From: Desulfobacteraceae bacterium
GTDB lineage: Bacteria > Desulfobacterota > Desulfobacteria > Desulfobacterales > Desulfosalsimonadaceae
Length of the DNA: 6,033 bases
NCBI GenBank assembly: GCA_021162325.1
Contig: JAGGYV010000086.1
Span: 1-6,033 of the forward strand
Direction: 5' to 3'
Positions 1 to 5,912 of the stretch are shown here, in pieces; the first letter of the stretch is position 1, and each line of letters opens with the position of its first letter. The notes beneath the pieces are model-generated. The model saw only the letters and a program-made list of their open reading frames with translations. It was not told the origin of the DNA and made no database searches. Both the position numbers and the translations under genes were made by a program.

Positions 1-1
1 C

Positions 2-1489
2 ATGATAATCAAAAATTTTGCTGGAAAAGGTTTTTGGTGTTTTGCCATTACCATTACCATTGTCGTTTTCCGATTTTCGGCCCCGATTGCTTTTCACCTC
101 TTGCGGCTTATCCAGCGCAACAGCATCAATGACTTCAAAATTACCATAACAGCGGGTAATGACAGCAATATCGTCATCATCCATCATATTCCGCTTGGAG
201 CCCAGGGATTTTCGCATTTTGCCGCAAAGATGCACTCCATTAATCAGCTGCACGTTGCCTTTGCGCTCTTTGGATTTTTTATTGGACAGCACCCACACAT
301 AGGTGGCAATGCCCGTATTGTAAAACATATCCGTGGGCAGGGCGACAATGGTTTCCAGCAGATCGGCTTCTAAAATATAGCGCCGGATTTCCGATTCACC
401 AGATCCTGCTCCACCGGTAAACAAGGGCGAGCCGTTTAAAATAATACCGATGCGCGCACCGCCTTCAGATGCATCCCGCAATTTACTGATTAAATGCAGC
501 AAAAACAGCAGCGAACCGTCAGATACCCTGGGCAGGCCCGGTCCGAACCGTCCGTCATAGCCCTTAAGGGTGTTTTCGTCTTTGATATCGCCTTCAATCT
601 TTTTCCAGTCAACGCCAAACGGGGGATTGGATAACATGTAATCAAATTTATCCGCATACAGCTGGTCACCGGACAGGGTGTTGCCCAGTTTTATATTGGT
701 GACGTCCTGGCCTTTGATCAGCATATCTGCTTTGCAGATGGCAAAACTTTCGGGATTCAGCTCCTGGCCAAATGCCCGCATCACCGCCTGGGGGTTTAAC
801 TCATGCACATATTCCATGCCCGAAGAAAGAAACCCGCCGGTCCCGGCCGTGGGATCATAGATGGTGCGGATAATGCCCGGTTTGGTCAGTGCATCATCAT
901 CTTCCATAAACACCAGCGACGTGGTCAGGCGCACAATATCGCGCGGGGTAAAATGCTCCCCGGCGGTTTCATTGGAACTTTCCGCAAATCTCCGGATCAG
1001 CTCTTCAAACACCAGGCCCATTTCATGATTGGATATTGCCTTAGGGCTTAAATCCGTGGCTTTTACTTTTTGCACCACCTTGTATAACAGGTTGGCATCG
1101 TTGAGCTGGCCGATAAACTCGCCAAAATTAAAGTATTCAAATATTTCCCGGGCATCTTTGGAAAACCCCTGAATATAGGATTCCAGGTTGTCTTTAATAC
1201 CGGCTTCCCCCAGCTTGGAGAGATTCATCTGGGAAATGTTAAAAAAGGATAAACCGCCGGTAGCACGCAGCAACAGCTTTTCTTCTGCTTCTTCCGGCAA
1301 ATTCATCTTTTGAATTTTTTCATATTCAGCCAGAACGGCGTCTTTACTTTTTTCCAGCACCCCTTCCAGCCGCCGCAGCAGGGTAAAAGGTAAAATTATG
1401 CGGCCATACTGGCTTTGCTTAAAATCACCGCGTAATAAGTCGGCCAGGGTCCAGATATAAGCAGCCAGGTTATTCGTTGCTTGCGTCAT
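2..1489 (-). CDS. hsdM: Type I restriction-modification DNA methyltransferase subunit HsdM (3' end outside window)
   Basis: This is the modification subunit of a type I R-M system. It transfers a methyl group from S-adenosylmethionine to adenine N6 at the site chosen by HsdS, in an M2S complex that also joins HsdR. The frame is open for 496 codons and runs off the left edge. An N-terminal helical HsdM_N domain (about 1-150) has the typical GRIILPFTLLRRLE stretch. It is followed by GEHFTPRDIVRL at 177-188, the SAM-binding motif I DPTAGTGGF at 212-220, and the catalytic motif IV NPPFG at 288-292 (N6-adenine type). The family blocks GGAGSGESEIRR and FYNTGIATYVWVL come next. Residues 474-482 form an Asn/Gly-rich linker, and SSKIFDYH at the edge fits the longer HsdM subfamily with a C-terminal extension. 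The ATG at 1489 is preceded by an in-frame stop and a weak GGA ribosome site. HsdS and HsdR would be expected to the left of the window. Both catalytic motifs are intact. Confidence 0.96.
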   Translation of the reverse strand, partial: MTQATNNLAAYIWTLADLLRGDFKQSQYGRIILPFTLLRRLEGVLEKSKDAVLAEYEKIQKMNLPEEAEEKLLLRATGGLSFFNISQMNLSKLGEAGIKDNLESYIQGFSKDAREIFEYFNFGEFIGQLNDANLLYKVVQKVKATDLSPKAISNHEMGLVFEELIRRFAESSNETAGEHFTPRDIVRLTTSLVFMEDDDALTKPGIIRTIYDPTAGTGGFLSSGMEYVHELNPQAVMRAFGQELNPESFAICKADMLIKGQDVTNIKLGNTLSGDQLYADKFDYMLSNPPFGVDWKKIEGDIKDENTLKGYDGRFGPGLPRVSDGSLLFLLHLISKLRDASEGGARIGIILNGSPLFTGGAGSGESEIRRYILEADLLETIVALPTDMFYNTGIATYVWVLSNKKSKERKGNVQLINGVHLCGKMRKSLGSKRNMMDDDDIAVITRCYGNFEVIDAVALDKPQEVKSNRGRKSENDNGNGNGKTPKTFSSKIFDYH

Positions 1490-1525
1490 TTACTATTTTT
1501 CCGATCTGTTTGAATAAGAATTGAA

Positions 1526-1531
1526 ATTATA
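1526..1531 (-). promoter_or_regulatory. Possible -10 box of the hsdM promoter
   Basis: On the minus strand this reads TATAAT, a perfect sigma-70 -10 consensus, about 37 bases upstream of the hsdM ATG. It would give a short leader of roughly 30 bases. No good -35 match sits at the usual spacing, only A-rich sequence, and the surrounding DNA is AT-rich. A chance match is therefore possible. Confidence 0.35.
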
Positions 1532-1649
1532 ATGATCTGCTTGAGGCTTATTTTCATGTTTCAGCATCTGCAAGCGTCTTGAGCAGAAGTAACCTCACTT
1601 AATTAAATATTATGCAATAGGAACCCCATCAGTAAAACATATTGAAAGA

Positions 1650-1943
1650 TTATTGATCTCTATATTCTCTGAGTTCATTTTTATTGGTCTTTATGATTCT
1701 GATATCAAGGCTGTAAAGGGGGAATAGCCATTTATCAATTATTGTATGAACAATACTTTCTTTTTGGGTATTGAGCAAATTAAGTTTATCGAGATCCTCA
1801 AGTGTTTTTATATTAAGCTCTCTAAGTTGTCGCCAAGTAAAATCGTCAGTAATTTGAATTGAACACCAATTAATTTCATAGCCCTTTGTTTTTGCCAAAA
1901 AAGTCCATACCCCACACGGACCGCAATTATTATTTTTCTGCAT
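1650..1943 (-). CDS. Hypothetical small protein, 97 residues
   Basis: I do not recognise this protein. The chosen ATG at 1943 has a good ribosome site (AGGTGA on the minus strand, 1956-1951) seven bases upstream. A GTG two codons earlier is too close to that site. The product has no signal peptide or membrane segment. It starts with an Asn/Cys-rich stretch including CGPCG (about residues 7-11). It then has a helical middle, LRELNIKTLEDLDKL, which loosely resembles the helix-hairpin-helix seen in RNA polymerase alpha C-terminal domains, and a basic end. Its first codons are antisense to the start of the NYN-domain remnant, so the 5' end may have been created by a rearrangement and the ORF may be a fragment. 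It ends about 160 bases upstream of hsdM, with no visible terminator between them. It could also be a non-coding chance ORF in AT-rich DNA. Confidence 0.4.
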   Translation of the reverse strand: MQKNNNCGPCGVWTFLAKTKGYEINWCSIQITDDFTWRQLRELNIKTLEDLDKLNLLNTQKESIVHTIIDKWLFPLYSLDIRIIKTNKNELREYRDQ

Positions 1944-2287
1944 ACGCACATCACCTAAACGATCAAGGCATTGTTCTCAGGCATAAAAATTTTGTAAAAT
2001 GTCTTAAAAACACTGGCATCCAGCTTGAAATAAACAAATTTAAATATAAAGAAATCAAATGTCCGTTTTATAAAAAAACAATTGTTCGGCATGAAGAGAA
2101 AAAACAGATGTTTCCATCGCATTAAAATTAATTGAGTTTTTTTTAAAAGATGAATGCGATGTTGCCGTATTGATAACAGGGGACACGGATCTGGCCCCGG
2201 CTGTGAAAATGGCCAGACATTTATTCCCGAAAAAACACGTATCTTTTGCATTCCCCGCTTTTCGCAAGAGAAACAAGACCTGTCCGT
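1925..2287 (+). pseudogene. Remnant of a NYN-domain (LabA/DUF88-like) nuclease gene, frameshifted and truncated at both ends
   Basis: Two plus-strand frames together give a recognisable NYN/PIN-like protein. From 1925 to about 2103 the frame reads YYFSAYAHHLND, then a middle block ending in HEEKK. After a -1 shift at the A6 run 2099-2104, the next frame reads TDVSIALKLIEFF, then DVAVLITGDTDLAPAVKMAR, then LFPKKHVSFAFP. The TDV and GDTDL acidic motifs and the Phe-Pro ending of a strand are typical of NYN-domain proteins, which are putative or proven RNases. The first third is absent, including the catalytic Asp of the usual N-terminal Y-D-G-x-N-L motif, and no start codon or ribosome site is present. 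After FRKRN a second shift near 2275 would read DLSVYSS, but similarity fades where the convergent large gene ends at 2288. The sequence is clear evidence of ancestry. Function is most likely lost. Confidence 0.72.
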
Positions 2288-5200
2288 TTATTCATCGCAG
2301 GTTCCAGAATAATCAACATTTATACCATGACCCGCAGCTTCATAGGCGTTGCCATAAGTTTGACCGTCACACCCGCAAACCGGATCATATATTTCGATCC
2401 AGGCATCCGGTACCGGCTTGCATATACCCTGGCTGTCGCAGTCTCCTTTGATTTTAGCACAATAATAGCCGTCCGGACAACCGGCATTTATCGTACAACT
2501 GATGGCATCCGGCATTATTTTAAAATCAAGGATCACCACTGTGTCCGGTTTAAGGCTTACGGTGTCTTTTATACTCCGAAACCCTTCTTTTTTAGCGACG
2601 AGATAATAAGTGCCCGAATATACGGCACTGAATGAATAAAAACCGTTTTTATTGGTAACAGTTTGATAGCGGATGGCCAAGGTTCCATTCTGGGAAGCAG
2701 TGTACAGGATAATCATAACACCTTCAACAGGGACAATGCATTTGCTGTTGTCTTTGCATTTTACCGCTCCATTATAAACATGGCCTTCCAGAGCCGCATT
2801 GTTTTCACGGCATTCGCCTGCATAAGCAATATTGACGCCACTGGCAGCGGCCACACATTCATTGCTGTAAGTAACGCCATCACACCCGCAGACCGGCGCA
2901 TAAAGATATGGACAAATTTCCGGACGAACACCGCAGTGGCCCGGCCCGTCGCATTTTCCCGGGGCTTTTTTGCAATAGGCGTCATCCGGACATTCCCCGT
3001 TATGACTGCAATCATTCAAAAGAGGCATGAGCTGAATGTTTTTAACATTTTCCGTTTCTGGAATAATTTCCACAGCCCCCTCCCAGGTCTCATAATTCTG
3101 TGCAACAACGCGCATATGGTGGATGCCTGCCGGCATTACGTCAAACTGGTAAAAACCATTTTTATCGGAGACTGTTTGGAATACAGGAATCAAAGCCACA
3201 TCATCCCGCCATATGTCAGGCATAATGCTAATTTGAGCGCCGGCAACAGGAAGAATACAGTCCGAACCTGGCACACAGTCCACTGCCCCGTCATAAACGT
3301 GCCCGCTGAGTGACGTAATGGCAGAAACCGGCATCAGGTGGATGACCTTCAGATTTTCCTGACCGGCAATGATCTCTATCTCACCCTTGAAAATTTGATA
3401 TCCATCGGCTTCGACACGTATCAGGTGAGTACCCGCAGGAAGGTCGTCGAATCGGTAGAAACCGTTTTCATCGGTGATCGTCATATACGCCGGAATGACA
3501 TTGTAGCCATCCCACCAGATGTTCGGGGTGACAGTCACGCAGGCGCCGGCTATGGGAAGCAGGCAATTACTCTCTTCAGTACAATTTGCAGATCCATCAT
3601 ATACGTATCCTTTCAAGACAGCAGGAGAGGTTCCAGGCATCAACTCAATCTCCCGTATGTTTTCCTGCCCCGGCTGAATTTTAATATCACCGCGCCATGT
3701 CTGGTAGCCTGTAGCCTCTACTTGCATTCGGTGGTCTCCGGCCGGAAGCGATTCAAACCGGTAATACCCGTCTTTATCTGTAAATGCGATCATCTCCGGC
3801 AGAATCGAAGTACCATCCATTAGGATATTGGACAGAATGGTGATACGCGCGCCGGCAATAGGCAAAATACAGTCCGCATCACCGCTACAGTCAGCAAGTC
3901 CATCAGTAACATGGCCGGTCAGACTTCCTGTTGATGTATGCGGCATCAGATGAACATCCCTGGAAACTTCCTGGCCGGAAATAATTTTTACTTCACCTTG
4001 CCAAACCTGATAGCCGTCGGCTTTCACCCACATGCGATAGCGGCCTGCCGGAAGCTGGTTAAACTTATAGAAACCGTTTTCATCGGTGATCGTTGTATAT
4101 TCTGAAATCAAGGCAGCAGCATCCGTCCAGATCATTGGAGAAATAGTAACCCCGGCACCGGCAATGGGGCCGAAATCCAGGGTCGCATCATAGACGTTGC
4201 CTGATAGTACACCATAGGCTGAAACTTCAGGATAGAGCGTAAAATCCACCACCCTGTGCTCGCCCGGTGTCACAATCACACGTTCACTTACGGCCTGATA
4301 ACCATCTGCATCTGCGGAAAGTTGCCAGATGCGTTTACTGTCCACGGTATAGCCGTCCGGCAGATTCCTAAATGCATAATACCCGTTTTTATCTGTAATG
4401 GCGGTCAACAACGGCAACGGGGCAAGCGTTGGGTATGGGAAATAAGGTGATGCGGTTACCGTGGCACCGGTGATGGGAACTTTTATGGCCGGTCCGTTAA
4501 CCGTTGCATGAACACCGAAAATATGCCCGGAAATCATGGTTTCAGGTTGCGGAGTGATACGTTTTAGAATCACTTTAACAAAATTTACGCCAAAATGCCA
4601 GCTCCCATCAGGTCCCATGCAAAAGCAGCCGCCCCATTGATTTTTTATTAGCTCCATCATGCTGTAAAGGTCATTGGCGTTTCCTTTGGCATCGAAAACC
4701 ATCGAATCACCGGCTACTGCGATTTCATCATTTTTAGAAATCGTTGCCAAGATAGGCGATGGTATACTGGTATCTTCTGTAATAACAATTGGTTGTTGAT
4801 ACGGTTTAAAGTCATCATTTTCAGCGGCCAGGATATATTTGCCTGCTGGTATGCTGAAAAAATAAAAATGCCCCGATCTGTCGGTTACAGCAGTTCGGAT
4901 TGCAATGCTGGTGTCATTGGAATCATATAATGTAATTTGGATATCGGCGACCGGTACCGTGTGTCGCCATGCATCCGGATTTTCGGCATTTATCTGCTCA
5001 AGCACCTGTCCGAATAAGATGGCGTCACCCGGCAACGTTACCGGATAGGTCAACAAGTCTAGTTGATAGGCACTTGTACTGGAAACAACAACCATACCCA
5101 ATGCCATTTTAAAGCCTTCGGGGCTGGCAATCAGAAGATATCGTCCGGGAGCGGTATCTTCAAATCGATAGTAACCGTTTTCATCTGTCTGTGCATAGCG

Positions 5201-5623
5201 GCTGGCAATCGTATCTGAATCGCCATGCAATTGACATAGCAGTTCCTCATCAATCACATTCGGGTCCGATACCAAATCCACGATAAGTGTGTTCACCGTT
5301 TGCACTGAAAAATCATTCGGAACGGGCATCATCCTTACTTGTGCACTCGCAAGGGGGCCCCTGGTATCACTTTTCCCGGCAGCACCGGAAATGCTTTTTG
5401 AAATAGTTCCTGCAATAATTCCGTTGCTTGTTGCATCCTGGGACACAGTCAATTCATCGGTGCGAACATCTGATAATACTTGAAGCAGATAAATCAATTC
5501 AGGCAGGCCGATTTTTGCATCATCATCCAGGTCGGGAATGGAAATATCCGTTCCATGTGCAGAAAAAAAAGAAAATCCAGTCAAAACCAGTACCAGAAAT
5601 GTAAATTTTATAATTTTTTTCAT
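2288..5623 (-). CDS. Large exported modular protein: EF-hand loop, eight CnaB/CarboxypepD_reg-like modules, two Kazal-type modules
   Basis: The 1111-residue product starts with a type I signal peptide (residues 1-24: Lys-rich start, hydrophobic core, cleavage probably after AHG; no lipobox Cys). Residues 31-42 form an EF-hand/dockerin-type loop with D31, D33, D35 and E42. Beta-sandwich modules of the CarboxypepD_reg/CnaB type, each with a T-D-x-N-G-x-Y-x-F turn and an L/M-P-A-G strand, lie at about 68-192, 201-294, 363-465, 471-562, 567-663, 669-765, 771-867 and 944-1038. Kazal/follistatin-like cysteine modules with PVCGCDGxTY lie at 871-938 and 1042-1109. Residues 295-360 are a linker containing GGCFCMG. 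There is no sorting signal, C-terminal membrane segment or enzymatic domain. I infer a secreted or cell-surface scaffold or binding protein, possibly a protease inhibitor through the Kazal modules. The ATG at 5623 follows a good GAGG ribosome site seven bases upstream. The domain calls are firm. The biological role is unknown. Confidence 0.93.
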   Translation of the reverse strand: MKKIIKFTFLVLVLTGFSFFSAHGTDISIPDLDDDAKIGLPELIYLLQVLSDVRTDELTVSQDATSNGIIAGTISKSISGAAGKSDTRGPLASAQVRMMPVPNDFSVQTVNTLIVDLVSDPNVIDEELLCQLHGDSDTIASRYAQTDENGYYRFEDTAPGRYLLIASPEGFKMALGMVVVSSTSAYQLDLLTYPVTLPGDAILFGQVLEQINAENPDAWRHTVPVADIQITLYDSNDTSIAIRTAVTDRSGHFYFFSIPAGKYILAAENDDFKPYQQPIVITEDTSIPSPILATISKNDEIAVAGDSMVFDAKGNANDLYSMMELIKNQWGGCFCMGPDGSWHFGVNFVKVILKRITPQPETMISGHIFGVHATVNGPAIKVPITGATVTASPYFPYPTLAPLPLLTAITDKNGYYAFRNLPDGYTVDSKRIWQLSADADGYQAVSERVIVTPGEHRVVDFTLYPEVSAYGVLSGNVYDATLDFGPIAGAGVTISPMIWTDAAALISEYTTITDENGFYKFNQLPAGRYRMWVKADGYQVWQGEVKIISGQEVSRDVHLMPHTSTGSLTGHVTDGLADCSGDADCILPIAGARITILSNILMDGTSILPEMIAFTDKDGYYRFESLPAGDHRMQVEATGYQTWRGDIKIQPGQENIREIELMPGTSPAVLKGYVYDGSANCTEESNCLLPIAGACVTVTPNIWWDGYNVIPAYMTITDENGFYRFDDLPAGTHLIRVEADGYQIFKGEIEIIAGQENLKVIHLMPVSAITSLSGHVYDGAVDCVPGSDCILPVAGAQISIMPDIWRDDVALIPVFQTVSDKNGFYQFDVMPAGIHHMRVVAQNYETWEGAVEIIPETENVKNIQLMPLLNDCSHNGECPDDAYCKKAPGKCDGPGHCGVRPEICPYLYAPVCGCDGVTYSNECVAAASGVNIAYAGECRENNAALEGHVYNGAVKCKDNSKCIVPVEGVMIILYTASQNGTLAIRYQTVTNKNGFYSFSAVYSGTYYLVAKKEGFRSIKDTVSLKPDTVVILDFKIMPDAISCTINAGCPDGYYCAKIKGDCDSQGICKPVPDAWIEIYDPVCGCDGQTYGNAYEAAGHGINVDYSGTCDE
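2297..3013 (-). repeat. Duplicated Kazal-type unit flanking one CnaB-like module
   Basis: Two Kazal/follistatin-like modules (bases 3013-2810 and 2500-2297; residues 871-938 and 1042-1109) flank a CnaB-like module (2794-2510). Both keep the leading C-x5-C-P-D pair, Y-C, C-D, G-x-C and PVCGCDGxTY. The first has the standard N-E-C after that motif (C923). In the second this Cys is replaced by Tyr (Y1094, in NAY), leaving an odd cysteine. The layout suggests that a [CnaB + Kazal] unit duplicated and then drifted. Confidence 0.75.
3023..3925 (-). repeat. Three tandem 306-base coding repeats (102-residue CnaB-like modules)
   Basis: Modules beginning at residues 567, 669 and 771 (bases 3925, 3619 and 3313) are exactly 102 residues apart. 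Each has the same plan: G-H/Y-V-x-D-G, an acidic C-x5-C loop, L-P-I/V-A-G-A, a T/S-D-x-N/D-G-x-Y-x-F turn, L/M-P-A-G, a G/N-Y-x-x-W/F strand, and an ending in L-M-P. The third lacks the inter-module linker and runs into the Kazal module near 3022. A more distant upstream copy (4213-3926) lacks the Cys loop. The register is exact in protein. At DNA level the copies are diverged but share short identical patches. Confidence 0.85.
5498..5533 (-). other. EF-hand/dockerin-like calcium loop in the exported protein
   Basis: Residues 31-42 read DLDDDAKIGLPE. Asp at positions 1, 3 and 5, Ile at 8 and Glu at 12 match the canonical calcium-binding loop, except that the usual Gly at 6 is Ala. The helix that follows (LIYLLQVLSDVR) is typical of the single EF-hand-like motif often found just after the signal peptide in deltaproteobacterial exported proteins. 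A full dockerin would need a second copy, and none is present. Confidence 0.7.
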
Positions 5624-5688
5624 TTTATTACCTCGCGGCTATTGCTAATATACTCAGTTGAGGAGATGGGAAAGCTAAGGACGAGTCA

Positions 5689-5737
5689 CGTCTGCCCTTG
5701 ACCCTTAATGAGATTTTAAATTCGTCAAGGGAAGACG
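5689..5737. repeat. Inverted repeat in the leader of the exported-protein gene
   Basis: The arms cgtctgcccttgac (5689-5702) and gtcaagggaagacg (5724-5737) pair at 13 of 14 positions, with one G/A mismatch and a 21-base loop. One further A-T pair extends the stem outward. On the minus strand it lies about 65-115 bases upstream of the start codon. It has no following T-run in that direction, so it does not look like an intrinsic terminator for an upstream gene. It could be an operator or a structured 5' leader. Both arms contain a TTGAC core, which could also serve as a -35 element. Confidence 0.55.
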
Positions 5738-5758
5738 TAACCCCGGGTTTAAAAAAAT

Positions 5759-5829
5759 AGAACATCTTTTGTCGAAGCCTAAGACCAAAAAAACCAGGCC
5801 CAAAAAAGAAAGATAAGTAAAGATGTTCT
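5759..5829. repeat. Perfect 11-base inverted repeat pair
   Basis: The sequence agaacatcttt at 5759-5769 is matched by its exact reverse complement at 5819-5829, with 49 bases between. The enclosed DNA is purine-rich and contains a smaller gcct/aggc pair. The outer end of this repeat lies only about seven bases from the attC-like hairpin. No coding or RNA family is recognised. Confidence 0.5.
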
Positions 5830-5835
5830 CCGGAA

Positions 5836-5912
5836 TTCTAACGGGACAGCATTGCCGCCGCCGAACGACCTTTGTGAGAAAATTCGTGCGGCGGTATTGC
5901 GAGGCGTTAGTC
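5836..5912 (-). other. attC-like hairpin (candidate integron cassette recombination site)
   Basis: The two ends are imperfect inverted repeats arranged like an attC site. The outer boxes CTAACG/CGTTAG (5838-5843 with 5905-5910) hold the AAC...GTT triplets that define R'' and R'. Short unpaired spacers follow (5844-5848 and 5901-5904). The inner boxes gcattgccgccgc (5849-5861) and gcggcggtattgc (5888-5900) pair at 11 of 13 positions. Then comes cgaa/ttcg (5862-5865 with 5883-5886), with a single extrahelical T at 5887 and a 17-base terminal loop. The length of about 77 bases is within the usual attC range. On the minus strand the stop codon of the upstream gene sits inside R'', as is common in gene cassettes. 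Against this, GACTAAC and GTTAGAA each miss one base of RYYYAAC and GTTRRRY. No integrase or second site is visible. No T-run follows on either strand, so an intrinsic terminator is less likely. Confidence 0.48.

Larger units (their letters stand above)
5624..5835. other. Leader/intergenic region upstream of the exported-protein gene
   Basis: No gene is seen here. The minus-strand ribosome site (GAGG, 5635-5632) precedes the ATG at 5623. A TATATT (minus strand, 5652-5647) could be a weak -10 box that would place the transcript start just before the ribosome site, but no convincing -35 matches it. The rest consists of the two inverted repeats listed separately and a purine-rich stretch. Confidence 0.5.

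Noticed and set aside
2..1051. Plus-strand open frames opposite hsdM (for example 2-373, 678-860, 803-1051)
   Set aside because: They are antisense to a continuous, motif-bearing HsdM frame and show no recognisable domain of their own.
1540..1600. Weak hairpin around ctgcttgag / cttgagcag
   Set aside because: The central positions do not pair and the match is short, which is close to chance in this AT-rich spacer.
1947..1949. GTG as start of the small minus-strand ORF
   Set aside because: The AGGTGA ribosome site would be only about one base away. The ATG at 1943 has seven-base spacing.
2246..3823. Plus-strand open frames opposite the exported protein (for example 2246-2635, 2663-3313, 3338-3823)
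   Set aside because: They mirror the repeated modules on the other strand, with no family features. The minus-strand frame has a signal peptide, domains and a ribosome site.
3023..3925. CRISPR-like periodic repeats
   Set aside because: The 306-base period is in coding frame and encodes protein modules. There are no short identical repeats with unique spacers.
2288..5623. Lipoprotein or LPxTG-anchored surface protein
   Set aside because: There is no lipobox cysteine in the signal peptide and no C-terminal LPxTG motif, hydrophobic segment or basic tail.
5712..5813. Lysine-rich plus-strand frame ending KKTRPKKER
   Set aside because: There is no start codon or ribosome site, it is very short, and it lies across the inverted repeats. 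Its basic composition simply follows the A-rich DNA.
5836..5912. The GC-rich hairpin as a Rho-independent terminator
   Set aside because: No T-run follows the stem on either strand, and the nested boxes with spacers fit an attC-like site better.
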